Below are positions 1-7,845 of a stretch of 59,554 bases of DNA, one piece after another. The stretch covers positions 1 through 59,554 of the forward strand of contig JBMOLL010000082.1 of NCBI GenBank assembly GCA_049325415.1, written 5' to 3'. This DNA is from JBMOLL01 sp049325415 (GTDB lineage: Bacteria > Bacteroidota > Bacteroidia > Bacteroidales > GCA-2748055). The position numbers and the translations under genes are program-made. The notes under the pieces were generated by a model. That model had not been told where the DNA came from. It worked only from the letters and a program-made list of their open reading frames with translations, and did no database searches. How positions within the stretch are numbered: the stretch's first letter is position 1; each line of letters starts with the position of its first letter.

Positions 1-1
1 C

Positions 2-71
2 CTCACTCTTCACTCTTCACTCCTCACTCCTCACTCCTCACTCCTCACTCCTCACTCCTCACTCCTCACTC
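2..71. repeat. Heptamer tandem array (CTCACTC)n at the left window edge
   Basis: Ten head-to-tail 7-bp units are visible; eight are exact CTCACTC and two read TTCACTC. The array touches the window edge and may be longer. On the opposite strand the unit is GAGTGAG. The last unit contains the TGA stop codon of prfB, so the array begins exactly at the 3' end of that gene. A slipped-strand origin is likely; no function is evident. Confidence 0.9.
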
Positions 72-1155
72 ACCCCCGAACTGCATCAGGTAGCTCTTGA
101 TGAATTCATCGAGCTCACCGTCAAGCACAGCCTGCACATTTCCGGTTTCATAGCCGGTACGCACATCTTTAATCAGTTTGTAGGGGTGGAGAACGTAGTT
201 CCGGATCTGGGATCCCCATTCGATCTTTTTCTTCTTCCCTTCGATCTCAGCCTGTTTCTCCCTTCTTTTCTCGAGTTCCATCTCATACAGGTGCGATTTC
301 AGGATCCTCATGGCATTTTCCCTGTTTTTCAGCTGTGAACGCGTTTCGGTGTTCTCCACGGTAATGCCTGTCGGAAGGTGCCGGACACGAACCCCGGTTT
401 CCACCTTGTTCACATTCTGCCCGCCTGCACCGCTCGACCGGAAAGTGTCCCATTCGATATCGGCAGGATTCACCACGATCTCAATGGTATCATCGATCAC
501 GGGGGTGACGTAAACTGATGCAAAAGAGGTGTGTCTTCGTTTATTGGAATCGTAGGGGGAGATCCTCACGAGGCGGTGTACGCCGTTTTCACTTTTTAAA
601 AAACCAAAGGCATAATCCCCCGTAAACTCAAGCGACACTGTTTTAATTCCGGCTTCTTCCCCTTCCAGGAGGTACAGTTCCTTTACCTGGTAGCCGTTTT
701 TTTCGCCATAGCGGATATACATGCGCATGAGCATGGATGCCCAGTCCTGGCTCTCGGTGCCACCGGCTCCCGAATTGATTTTAAGCACGGCGCCCAAAAC
801 ATCCTCCTCGTTCCTGAGCATGTTTTTAGATTCCAGGTCCTCGGTCAGGGAAACTGCCTGGGCATATTGCTGTTCCACGTCGCTTTCCGTGGCTTCATCA
901 GCCTCGTAAAACTCAAACAGAACCTTCAGGTCTTCCACGGCCGTTTCCACTTCCTTATAACCCCTGGTCCATTCTTTTATTTTTGCGATTTTCCGCAGTT
1001 GTTCCTCTGCGGCTTTGGGATCATCCCAGAATCCGGGTACCTGGGTCTTCTCCTCTTCTTCTTCGATTTCGATCAGTCGGCGATCGACGTCAAAGATGCC
1101 TCCTTAACGCAGCCAGGCGATCTATAAGGTCTTTCAGTTGGTCGGTGGTGATCAT
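66..1155 (-). CDS. prfB: Peptide chain release factor 2, made through a programmed +1 frameshift
   Basis: RF2 recognises UGA and UAA stop codons and triggers peptide release on the ribosome. The gene is in two frames: codons 1-21 start at ATG 1155 and end at an in-frame TGA (1092-1090). Skipping base 1092 joins them to the long frame (1091 to 66), giving 362 residues, the usual RF2 length. The GGQ hydrolysis motif is at about residues 244-246 in a typical GAGGQNVNKV context. The stop-recognition tripeptide reads SPY (about 199-201) where E. coli RF2 has SPF. The N-terminal helices (coiled, rich in Glu and Lys) are only recovered when the frameshift is used, which supports this structure over a start at about 950. 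PrmC, which methylates the GGQ glutamine, is encoded 2.3 kb away. Confidence is very high. Confidence 0.97.
1089..1105 (-). promoter_or_regulatory. prfB: prfB autoregulatory +1 frameshift site
   Basis: Read on the minus strand, a Shine-Dalgarno-like AAGGAGG (1105-1099) is followed after three bases by CTT TGA C (1095-1089). This is the classic RF2 slip site: tRNA-Leu moves from CUU to UUU when RF2 is scarce and UGA is read slowly. The internal SD sits close upstream, as in other bacteria. Low RF2 therefore raises RF2 synthesis. Confidence 0.95.
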
Positions 1156-1171
1156 TTTTTCAAATTTTGGC

Positions 1172-1179
1172 CAAAGATA
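1172..1179 (-). promoter_or_regulatory. Probable prfB promoter -7 box
   Basis: The minus strand reads TATCTTTG, an exact match to the Bacteroidota -7 consensus TAnnTTTG, 16 bases before the ATG at 1155. It supports that start codon and predicts a very short leader. The -33 region falls in the heptad repeat at 1189-1216. Confidence 0.6.
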
Positions 1180-1188
1180 GTTAAAAAG

Positions 1189-1216
1189 AGTAATAAGTAA
1201 TAAGTGATTAGTGACG
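1189..1216 (+). repeat. Degenerate heptad repeat (AGTRANN)4 upstream of prfB
   Basis: Four 7-bp units are visible: AGTAATA, AGTAATA, AGTGATT, AGTGACG. They resemble the minus-strand reading of the array at the other end of prfB (AGTGAGG), so related heptads flank the gene in opposite orientations. The array overlaps the expected -33 region of the prfB promoter. Beyond it, 1217-1408 shows only low-complexity intergenic sequence and no gene. Confidence 0.6.
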
Positions 1217-1408
1217 GGTTAGGGTATCGTTGGCCCGATGGGCCGGCTGCAGGTAAAAGAATAACAGGTCACGGGTGACAGATGATGGGTTGTCAGTGCC
1301 TGAATACTATTGAAGGTGCTGGCTTACAGGTCAAAATCAAGATTGTCTTCCTTCTCTAAAGTTGCCTGGGCCATGCTGAACCACCTGTATTCGTCGGAAA
1401 AGCAGTTT

Positions 1409-2662
1409 TTATTCCTGGTTAAAGGTTATGTTATAGGAATTTCCAACGAGATCTACATAGGAGACATTAACCCCTTTAAGATCGGAAAGGGAAACAGGAA
1501 CCGGCGGAATAAAATTGTATAATTCGGTGTTCTTTTTTGCCCTCGGGGGTTCCCAGATAGATCCTATCTGACATAATTGGGTATTGTTTCCACCCAGCTG
1601 GACCATGGTCTGGTAAATAAAGTTCTCCGGAATGATCTGTTCGTTATTGAGATCCCTGTATTCAACCGTAACCGAAGTAATTTCTCCGTTCTCATTCGTA
1701 TGCACCGTCGGGATGGCAAGGACAAGCAGATAACGGGCGTCAACCATTGAATAATGCAACCGGTAGGTATTATTGTCGATCGTCAGAACATAGGTGCCGT
1801 TGTCAAAGGGTAATGACAGGTAGCCAAAGGGATTGGTCCCGGGAGCAGGAACCTCCTGGCTGAAAAAGGTAATGAATCCGTCGGGGGCTTCAGCGAAACG
1901 CAAAGTGCTCAGAGTTACTGCATCCGGTGATCCTTCCGGACCATACAGGGTCAGGGCCTGAGACTCCGGCATAAGATTTTTTCCTCCCCATATCCGAAGC
2001 TGATAATTGATAAAAATATTTGCGGTGTCAAGTACCGGCGGCGTATCATTCAGGCCCCAGTTCCCGCAATAGATATTATGCATGGTACTGACAAATAATT
2101 CCTTTTTATCCAGGATATCAGCTTTTCCGTCAGCGTCGGCATCAATGTTTTGGGCAAGTGACCTGAAAAAGGATCCGAATTGGCGGAAACGCTCTATTTC
2201 TTCATCGTTCAGGATTATTTCAGTTCCCAGGGGATTGTAGCTTGAAAGTACATCATTACCTTCCAGATGTAAAGAGCTCAGGTCAATCACAGTATTTTCA
2301 TCGTCCGACAGGCTTACAAGCGGAAGCACATTCAGTCCGCCACTTTGCAGACTGCCGATCACGCTGTTATCCTCCGCAAGGAAAACCAGGGCTACAGCCG
2401 TTCCCTGAAGCGCCCTTGCGGCAAAGGTCGAATCTTTGATGGCAAACATCTCGTATTCCCCGCTGCTGTTAAATACAAGTATCCTGGCAGCGTCGCTGAG
2501 CGTATAAGCGCTTGTATCTGTTGAAAATCCACTTCCCTTTTTTGCTTCCGATGAAGGTATGGTGCCCTTAATCAGAATACCGTCCGAACCGGTGATGATT
2601 TTGTTACACGAGGTAACAATGAGCACTAAAAGGCAAAGCACAATTACCGGACCCTTTTTCAT
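1409..2662 (-). CDS. Uncharacterised lipoprotein, 417 residues
   Basis: The N-terminus is a lipoprotein signal: MKK, a hydrophobic stretch, then the lipobox VTSC with Cys at about 19, so the mature protein should be lipid-anchored. The mature part is acidic and beta-rich, with no enzyme motif I recognise. An Asp-rich stretch near residue 172 (DADADGKADILD) resembles a single calcium-binding loop of the EF-hand/dockerin type. A carboxypeptidase-regulatory-like beta sandwich is possible at the N-terminus but is not shown. Neighbours (prfB, recX) give no functional hint. The start ATG is supported by the signal peptide. Function unknown. Confidence 0.8.
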   Translation of the reverse strand: MKKGPVIVLCLLVLIVTSCNKIITGSDGILIKGTIPSSEAKKGSGFSTDTSAYTLSDAARILVFNSSGEYEMFAIKDSTFAARALQGTAVALVFLAEDNSVIGSLQSGGLNVLPLVSLSDDENTVIDLSSLHLEGNDVLSSYNPLGTEIILNDEEIERFRQFGSFFRSLAQNIDADADGKADILDKKELFVSTMHNIYCGNWGLNDTPPVLDTANIFINYQLRIWGGKNLMPESQALTLYGPEGSPDAVTLSTLRFAEAPDGFITFFSQEVPAPGTNPFGYLSLPFDNGTYVLTIDNNTYRLHYSMVDARYLLVLAIPTVHTNENGEITSVTVEYRDLNNEQIIPENFIYQTMVQLGGNNTQLCQIGSIWEPPRAKKNTELYNFIPPVPVSLSDLKGVNVSYVDLVGNSYNITFNQE

Positions 2663-2977
2663 AATGAGAATTTTTTGATGGTGGTACAGCGTTATACTTA
2701 TAACCCCTGATTCCTGGCAGCCGGTGAGAGTAGTCTGCCCGGCTGGAAAAACATATAAAAATGAAATTATCCCGATGCAATTTATGAATTAAAACCATCG
2801 GACGTTTCCTCCTGAATATAAATATTTTTTGCTTGAGATCGGTCTAAAAGGATTATTATGAGCAGGGTAGAATGGGGCTTCACTGCCTTCGTGCCGGGTA
2901 GTCCTGCCGGAGGCGGAGTAACAGCTTACCGGCAAATACCCGGGTGGTAAGTTATGTGCTGTTTCAATGACGTTAAA
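2663..2977. other. Intergenic stretch without a gene
   Basis: These 315 bases lie between the 3' end of recX and the start of the lipoprotein, both on the minus strand. I see no credible ORF, RNA or repeat. The half nearest the lipoprotein start is AT-rich and probably carries its promoter, but no exact TAnnTTTG box was found. Confidence 0.5.
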
Positions 2978-3436
2978 TTAATGACCGGTAAGGATTCCGA
3001 TCAGCTCGAATACCAGACCCTGTTCATAACCCCGCTGTGTTGCAAAGGCTGCAAGTTTGGCCTTTTTCTTCAGATAATGCTCATTTTTAAGCGTTTTCTC
3101 TTTCTGCCGGAGCAAGTCGAGGCAGGCATCCCGGTATTCGTCATCTGGGATGGTGGCCAGGGCAGTCTCGGTATGTTCCGGGGGAATCTGCTTCTGCCGG
3201 AGAGCGTAACGGATCTTCAGTTTTCCCCACTTGTTCAGCCGGAATTTGTCGCGTACAAAGTAAGTGGCATAGCGTTCCTCATCAATGAATTTTTCTTTGA
3301 TGAGCCAGTTTGATGCTTTTTTGATGTTCCCGGGATCAAGTCCCCAGCTTTCCAGTTTCCGGGTGATATCCGATATACAGTACTCCTGGCTGCTGCAAAG
3401 CCTGGCAGCCCTGTCAAGCGCTTCTTTATACTCCAT
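2978..3436 (-). CDS. recX: RecX family regulator of RecA
   Basis: RecX binds RecA filaments and modulates recombination and SOS activity in the cytoplasm. The 152-residue protein has the family pattern of three-helix repeats: an N-terminal segment with LCSSQEYC and KLESWG, a central FIDEERYATYFVRDKFRLNKWG segment typical of RecX, and a C-terminal repeat ending GYEQGLVFELI. Length is normal. Its ATG (3436-3434) overlaps the TAA of prmC by one base (TAATG), so translation is probably coupled to prmC. Confidence 0.9.
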   Translation of the reverse strand: MEYKEALDRAARLCSSQEYCISDITRKLESWGLDPGNIKKASNWLIKEKFIDEERYATYFVRDKFRLNKWGKLKIRYALRQKQIPPEHTETALATIPDDEYRDACLDLLRQKEKTLKNEHYLKKKAKLAAFATQRGYEQGLVFELIGILTGH

Positions 3437-4296
3437 TACAATGTTGCTTTAATAAAACGATCCTTCTGACGCAGGTCCTTGAGTACCGAAACTTCCCCGA
3501 AGCCCTGCCGGGCGAAGATATCCGCCGTTTCCCTGCCGAAGCGCTCGTTGATCTCCAGCCAGACACATCCACCTGTATTAAGACAGGCGGGAGCCAGTCC
3601 GGCAATACGGCGGTAAAAAACCAGCGGATCCCGGTCGGGTACAAAAAGGGCCCTCGAGGGTTCATGATCCTTTACATGCGGATCCATCAGGCTCTTTTCC
3701 GCTTCGGTAACATAGGGAGGATTGCTTACCAGGATATCAAAGCGGAGCTCTTTCGGAAAGGGACTGTCGGATAACAGATCCGCATGGTGAAAAGTGATCT
3801 TCACTCCGTTTCTTTCTGCGTTTTTCCGTGCGGTGGCGAGAGCTTCCTGGCTGATGTCAGTAGCATGTACCTCCGCTCCCGGAAGTGCATGAGCGAGCGA
3901 AACGGCGATGCAACCACTGCCTGTACCCAGGTCGCAGAATATTTTTGACGAATCGCTGTTTTCTTTGATGATCATATCCACCAGTTCTTCGGTCTCCTGT
4001 CGCGGAATAAGCACCGATTCGTCGACAGCAAAAAGCAAATCATGGAAGCCGGCCACTCCGAGCACATATTGGACGGGCCGGTAGCCTTTTAATTCCGTTA
4101 CAATTTTGTTAATTTGCATGAGTGTCTGACGATCCGCGGGAAGATCCCCTTTCAGGATAAGGTCTTTCGGGGGAAAGCCCAGGTGGTCAAGTACAAGGCG
4201 GGTAATGGCCGTGGCTTCATCCGGCGGATAGAGCCCGGAAAGAAGCCTGACCATTTCCTTTCTGACTGCGGATAAGGTCTGACCGTGTTGAATCAT
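3436..4296 (-). CDS. prmC: Release factor glutamine N5-methyltransferase
   Basis: PrmC (HemK) uses S-adenosylmethionine to methylate the glutamine of the GGQ motif in RF1 and RF2, which raises termination efficiency. The 286-residue protein has an N-terminal helical substrate domain, the SAM-binding motif DLGTGSGCIAVSLA, and the catalytic NPPYV motif that holds the target amide. Two further family marks are IPRQETEELV and the C-terminal WLEI. The gene heads the prmC-recX unit, and a -7 box lies four bases before its ATG. Its substrate RF2 is encoded in the same window. Confidence 0.95.
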   Translation of the reverse strand: MIQHGQTLSAVRKEMVRLLSGLYPPDEATAITRLVLDHLGFPPKDLILKGDLPADRQTLMQINKIVTELKGYRPVQYVLGVAGFHDLLFAVDESVLIPRQETEELVDMIIKENSDSSKIFCDLGTGSGCIAVSLAHALPGAEVHATDISQEALATARKNAERNGVKITFHHADLLSDSPFPKELRFDILVSNPPYVTEAEKSLMDPHVKDHEPSRALFVPDRDPLVFYRRIAGLAPACLNTGGCVWLEINERFGRETADIFARQGFGEVSVLKDLRQKDRFIKATL

Positions 4297-4300
4297 AAAT

Positions 4301-4308
4301 CAAAGATA
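4301..4308 (-). promoter_or_regulatory. Probable prmC promoter -7 box, leaderless geometry
   Basis: The minus strand reads TATCTTTG (exact TAnnTTTG), then four bases, then the prmC ATG at 4296. If transcription starts 4-7 bases past the box, the mRNA would begin at or beside the start codon. The box lies in the 27-bp gap between the divergent prmC and ribD start codons. Confidence 0.55.
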
Positions 4309-4323
4309 GGAAGAAAGAGGGTT

Positions 4324-5382
4324 ATGAAGCCGGAGCAGGATGAAATCTTTATGCGCAGGTGTTTTGAACTGGCGGTAAAAGGGCTGGGGCTGACCAAGAC
4401 CAATCCGGTGGTGGGTTGCGTGATCGTCCACCGGGGGAAGATCATTGGTGAGGGCTACCATCATGAATTTGGAGGCCCGCACGCCGAAGTCAATGCCATT
4501 AGGTCGGTGAAGAACAAGGAACTGCTGAAGGACTCTACCCTTTATTGCAGCCTCGAGCCCTGCTCACATTACGGGAAAACACCTCCTTGCTCCCTGCTGA
4601 TCCGGCAAAGCGGTATTCCCAGGGTGGTGGTGGCAAATCTCGATCCGAACCCGCAGGTAAGTGGTGCCGGACTGAGTCAGCTCCGGGAAGCGGGGGTGGA
4701 AGTGAAGACCCAGGTGCTGGAGGAGGAAGGCTTTCATCTGAACCGCCGTTTCTTTACCTATCACACCCTGAAACGTCCGTATGTGATCCTAAAATGGGCC
4801 AGATCCAGGGATGGCTATATTGATCTGCTGCGCAACCCGGGCGACCCGGTCGGTCCGAACTGGATCACCGAAGATGTGGCGCGAACCCTCGTTCATAAAT
4901 GGCGCGCCGAGGAAGCTGCCGTGATGGTAGGCACCGACACCGTACTCAACGACAATCCCCAGTTGAATGTGCGGCGCTGGACCGGAAGGAATCCCGTCCG
5001 CATCACAATCGACAGGAAAGGGAGGATCAGGGACGGACTCCACATTCTTGACGGATCGCTTGATACGATTATCTTTTCCTGTCTGACCGACATTTACCCG
5101 GGAGAGGTGAGGGCATTGCCCATTGATCCTGCTTATCATCTTCGCGACATCCTTGGTGAAATGTACAACCAGCATCTGATCTCGGTAATGGTCGAAGGTG
5201 GAGCCAGGCTGCTGAACTCATTTATAAGCACAGGTCTGTGGGATGAAGCCAGGATATTTACCGGGAAGGTCCTGTTCCGCAACGGTGTTGTATCCCCCTT
5301 CCTCGACCTGGAACCCGAAAAGGAAGTGGACTTTATGGGGAACAGATTATCGGTTTACCGGAATCCGGATCGCAGAATATAA
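4324..5382 (+). CDS. ribD: Bifunctional riboflavin deaminase/reductase RibD
   Basis: RibD carries out two successive steps of riboflavin synthesis: deamination of the pyrimidine ring and NADPH-dependent reduction of the ribosyl side chain. The N-terminal deaminase has the zinc-binding motifs GPHAEVNAI and PCSHYGKTPPC. The C-terminal reductase (from about residue 145) has LKWARSRDG and VEGGARLLNSF. At 352 residues it is full length. I chose ATG 4324, preceded by a purine-rich AGGAAGAAAGAGG, over the upstream TTG at 4285, which would overlap prmC. No other riboflavin genes are nearby. Confidence 0.93.
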   Translation: MKPEQDEIFMRRCFELAVKGLGLTKTNPVVGCVIVHRGKIIGEGYHHEFGGPHAEVNAIRSVKNKELLKDSTLYCSLEPCSHYGKTPPCSLLIRQSGIPRVVVANLDPNPQVSGAGLSQLREAGVEVKTQVLEEEGFHLNRRFFTYHTLKRPYVILKWARSRDGYIDLLRNPGDPVGPNWITEDVARTLVHKWRAEEAAVMVGTDTVLNDNPQLNVRRWTGRNPVRITIDRKGRIRDGLHILDGSLDTIIFSCLTDIYPGEVRALPIDPAYHLRDILGEMYNQHLISVMVEGGARLLNSFISTGLWDEARIFTGKVLFRNGVVSPFLDLEPEKEVDFMGNRLSVYRNPDRRI

Positions 5383-5416
5383 TGGAAAACAGATTTATGT
5401 TCATCAACAGATTGTT

Positions 5417-5424
5417 TATATTTG
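5417..5424 (+). promoter_or_regulatory. Probable promoter -7 box for the caspase/phosphatase pair
   Basis: TATATTTG matches TAnnTTTG exactly and lies 73 bases before the ATG at 5498. A T-rich TTTAT at the expected -33 spacing is only a weak match. The remaining leader to 5497 has no obvious structure. Confidence 0.5.
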
Positions 5425-5497
5425 TGTAAAGTGTTGACATAAAACAACCTTTTGTCAGGGAAATACGTATACGAACGAAACTATAATCTAACTGAAT

Positions 5498-7843
5498 ATG
5501 AGACGAGTTCTAATCCTGTTGTTTGCTTTTTCTGCCCTTTCCCCGCTCACAGTTTCGGGGCAGACTGCCAAACAGTACATGAAGGCCGGTGACGACTTTA
5601 TGGAAGTCAGGAATTATCAGGATGCCATCGCACAATATACAAAAGCCATTGAGCTCGATCCTTCGAATTACAAGGGTTATGTTCAGCGTGCTCTTGCATA
5701 TGAGAAAACCAAGAATTTCCACGATGCAGCAGCCGATTTCGACCGGGCTGTTGTATTTCGCGGGAATGATGCCGAATTGCTTTTCCAGGCTGGAAACGCA
5801 TATTATCAGAACAAGGAATATGCTATTGCGGTAGACCGTTTGAGTAAGGCCAACGATGCCAAGGCAAACTACCTGGATGCCTACCAGGTACGGTCAATGG
5901 CCAATCTTGCACTGGAGAGGTACAATGACGCGCTGGAAGATTGCAAGAAAGCCCTGCGCCTGAAAGAAGATGAGCGGAACCTTTACAATCTGGCCAGGGT
6001 GTATGAGAAACTAGAAATGTACAATGAAGCCGAGGATGCTTTCCGGCGGTCGGTTGCAAAAAACCGCCGGGTAACGGTCAGTCATCTTGCCCTCGCCCAG
6101 TTGCTTTTCGATCGTGGCAAGTACGACGAGGCCATGGCGTCGGTTAATGAAGCACTTGCTCTGGAAGAAAAAAACAGGGATGGACTGATCCTCAAGAGCC
6201 GGATCGATGCTGCCCAGATGAATTATCCGAAAGCCATTGATGATATCTCCACCGCGCTGCTTGTATATAACGATGATCCCGAGCTGTATCTTCTCCGGGG
6301 GGAATATTACCAGAAATTCAACCAGCATGCCATCGCCATCCACGACCTGAGCAAGGTGATCGAATTGGATCCCGAACTTGCCGACGTATACTACAAAAGA
6401 GCCTGGTCCTACGAGCAGATCCAGGATTACAAATCGGCCCTGAAAGACTACGACAAGCTCCTGGAGATGTCGAAATACGACGGGAATGCACAACGACTCT
6501 ATGCACAGGCTGAACAAAGGATGTTTGAACTGAACAGGGAATCCAAAAAGCCGGAAGTTGAACTGACCGACCCTGTTGCGAAAAGCGACAAAACCGTGGA
6601 CATCAGGAAGGGGATCGATGTATTTCCCCTCACCGGTCTGATCCACGACGACAGCAATATCAAACTCCTGCAGGTAAACAATTTTACAGTTCCGGTGGAA
6701 AAAACCCCCGAGGGCTATCTGTTCCGCGCCAGCATCAGCCTGAAGAACAGTGATCAGATCACTGTTCAGGTTTCCGATGTCTACGACAATATGGAAACAG
6801 TTATATATAACATCAGGAGGACTGAGGTTGATCCTCCCAAAGTGAATATCATAGCACCCTATGCCTCCGAAACCAAAGTCCTTTATCTCGATACGGCCGA
6901 CCCGATTATTTTTATCGAGGGCAAGATTGAGGATGAAAGCCGGATCCGAAGCATCTATATCGATTCCGTCGCTGCAAGTTATATTCCCAGTGATATTAAT
7001 CCGAGTTTTGCTGCAAACGTCAGGATCGCCAATAAAAGCCGGATCACAGTAGTTGTGGAAGACAATTTCGGGAACCGGTCGGAAACCGAGTTTACCCTGA
7101 ACAGGGATGCCGCCTCTTTCAGCGAAAACCCCATGGGCAAAACCTGGGCGATCTTTATTGAAAATTCAAACTATGAATCCTTTGCCACGCTTGACGGACC
7201 TACCAAGGATGTGACCCTGATGAAAACGGCGCTGGCTAAATATCAGATCCATAACTTCATCTATAAAAAGGATATGACGAAGCAAGAGATGGAACGCTTC
7301 TTTGCCATCGAACTGAGGGATATGGTCAGGGGTAACAAGGTGAATTCCATCCTGATCTGGTATGCCGGTCACGGGAAATTTATCAATGAAACAGGGTACT
7401 GGATTCCCGTGGATGCCCGCAGGGATGATGAGTTTACCTATTTCAACATCAATGCACTCAAGGCTTCCATGCAGTCTTATTCCGACCTGGTTACACATAC
7501 ACTGGTTGTTACCGATGCCTGTGAATCCGGTCCGAGTTTCTACCAGGCCATGAGATCGGCGCCTGTGGTAAGGAATTGCGAGGACTGGCAGGCCACACGG
7601 TTCAAGTCTTCGCAGGTCTTTTCATCAGCGGGCTATGAGCTTGCTGTCGACAACAGTCAGTTTACACGGACCTTTGCCAATGTGCTGGCCAATAATCCGG
7701 ATGCCTGTATACCCATTGAAAGTATTGTAATGAAGGTAACCTCAGCTGTGGTGAACAATAACCAGCAGAAGCCACAGTTCGGGAAGATAGCGGGGCTTGA
7801 AGATGAAGACGGAACCTTCTTCTTTATTCCGAAATCTTATTGA
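5498..7843 (+). CDS. Secreted TPR protein with C-terminal caspase-like (peptidase C14) domain
   Basis: The 781-residue product has an SPI signal peptide (about 1-22, ending SGQ) and is predicted outside the cytoplasm. About eight tetratricopeptide repeats follow (roughly 25-345; for example YQDAIAQYTKAIELDP), then a linker and two beta-sandwich-like segments (about 365-530). The C-terminal domain (about 545-781) is caspase/metacaspase-like. It opens with WAIFIENSNY, and the catalytic dyad is visible as His625 in YAGHGKF and Cys675 in TDACESG. Both residues are in standard contexts, so an active Cys protease is expected; caspase-type P1 specificity is not known. The next gene starts two bases after the stop codon, so the two are probably co-translated. 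The substrate is unknown. Confidence 0.88.
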   Translation: MRRVLILLFAFSALSPLTVSGQTAKQYMKAGDDFMEVRNYQDAIAQYTKAIELDPSNYKGYVQRALAYEKTKNFHDAAADFDRAVVFRGNDAELLFQAGNAYYQNKEYAIAVDRLSKANDAKANYLDAYQVRSMANLALERYNDALEDCKKALRLKEDERNLYNLARVYEKLEMYNEAEDAFRRSVAKNRRVTVSHLALAQLLFDRGKYDEAMASVNEALALEEKNRDGLILKSRIDAAQMNYPKAIDDISTALLVYNDDPELYLLRGEYYQKFNQHAIAIHDLSKVIELDPELADVYYKRAWSYEQIQDYKSALKDYDKLLEMSKYDGNAQRLYAQAEQRMFELNRESKKPEVELTDPVAKSDKTVDIRKGIDVFPLTGLIHDDSNIKLLQVNNFTVPVEKTPEGYLFRASISLKNSDQITVQVSDVYDNMETVIYNIRRTEVDPPKVNIIAPYASETKVLYLDTADPIIFIEGKIEDESRIRSIYIDSVAASYIPSDINPSFAANVRIANKSRITVVVEDNFGNRSETEFTLNRDAASFSENPMGKTWAIFIENSNYESFATLDGPTKDVTLMKTALAKYQIHNFIYKKDMTKQEMERFFAIELRDMVRGNKVNSILIWYAGHGKFINETGYWIPVDARRDDEFTYFNINALKASMQSYSDLVTHTLVVTDACESGPSFYQAMRSAPVVRNCEDWQATRFKSSQVFSSAGYELAVDNSQFTRTFANVLANNPDACIPIESIVMKVTSAVVNNNQQKPQFGKIAGLEDEDGTFFFIPKSY

Positions 7844-7845
7844 GT

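Noticed and set aside
1..72. CRISPR-like array
   Set aside because: Units are 7 bp with no spacers; it is a simple tandem repeat.
66..950. prfB as a shorter gene starting at 950
   Set aside because: That start is GTG and drops the RF2 N-terminal domain; the frameshift site, ATG 1155 and promoter box restore a normal 362-residue RF2.
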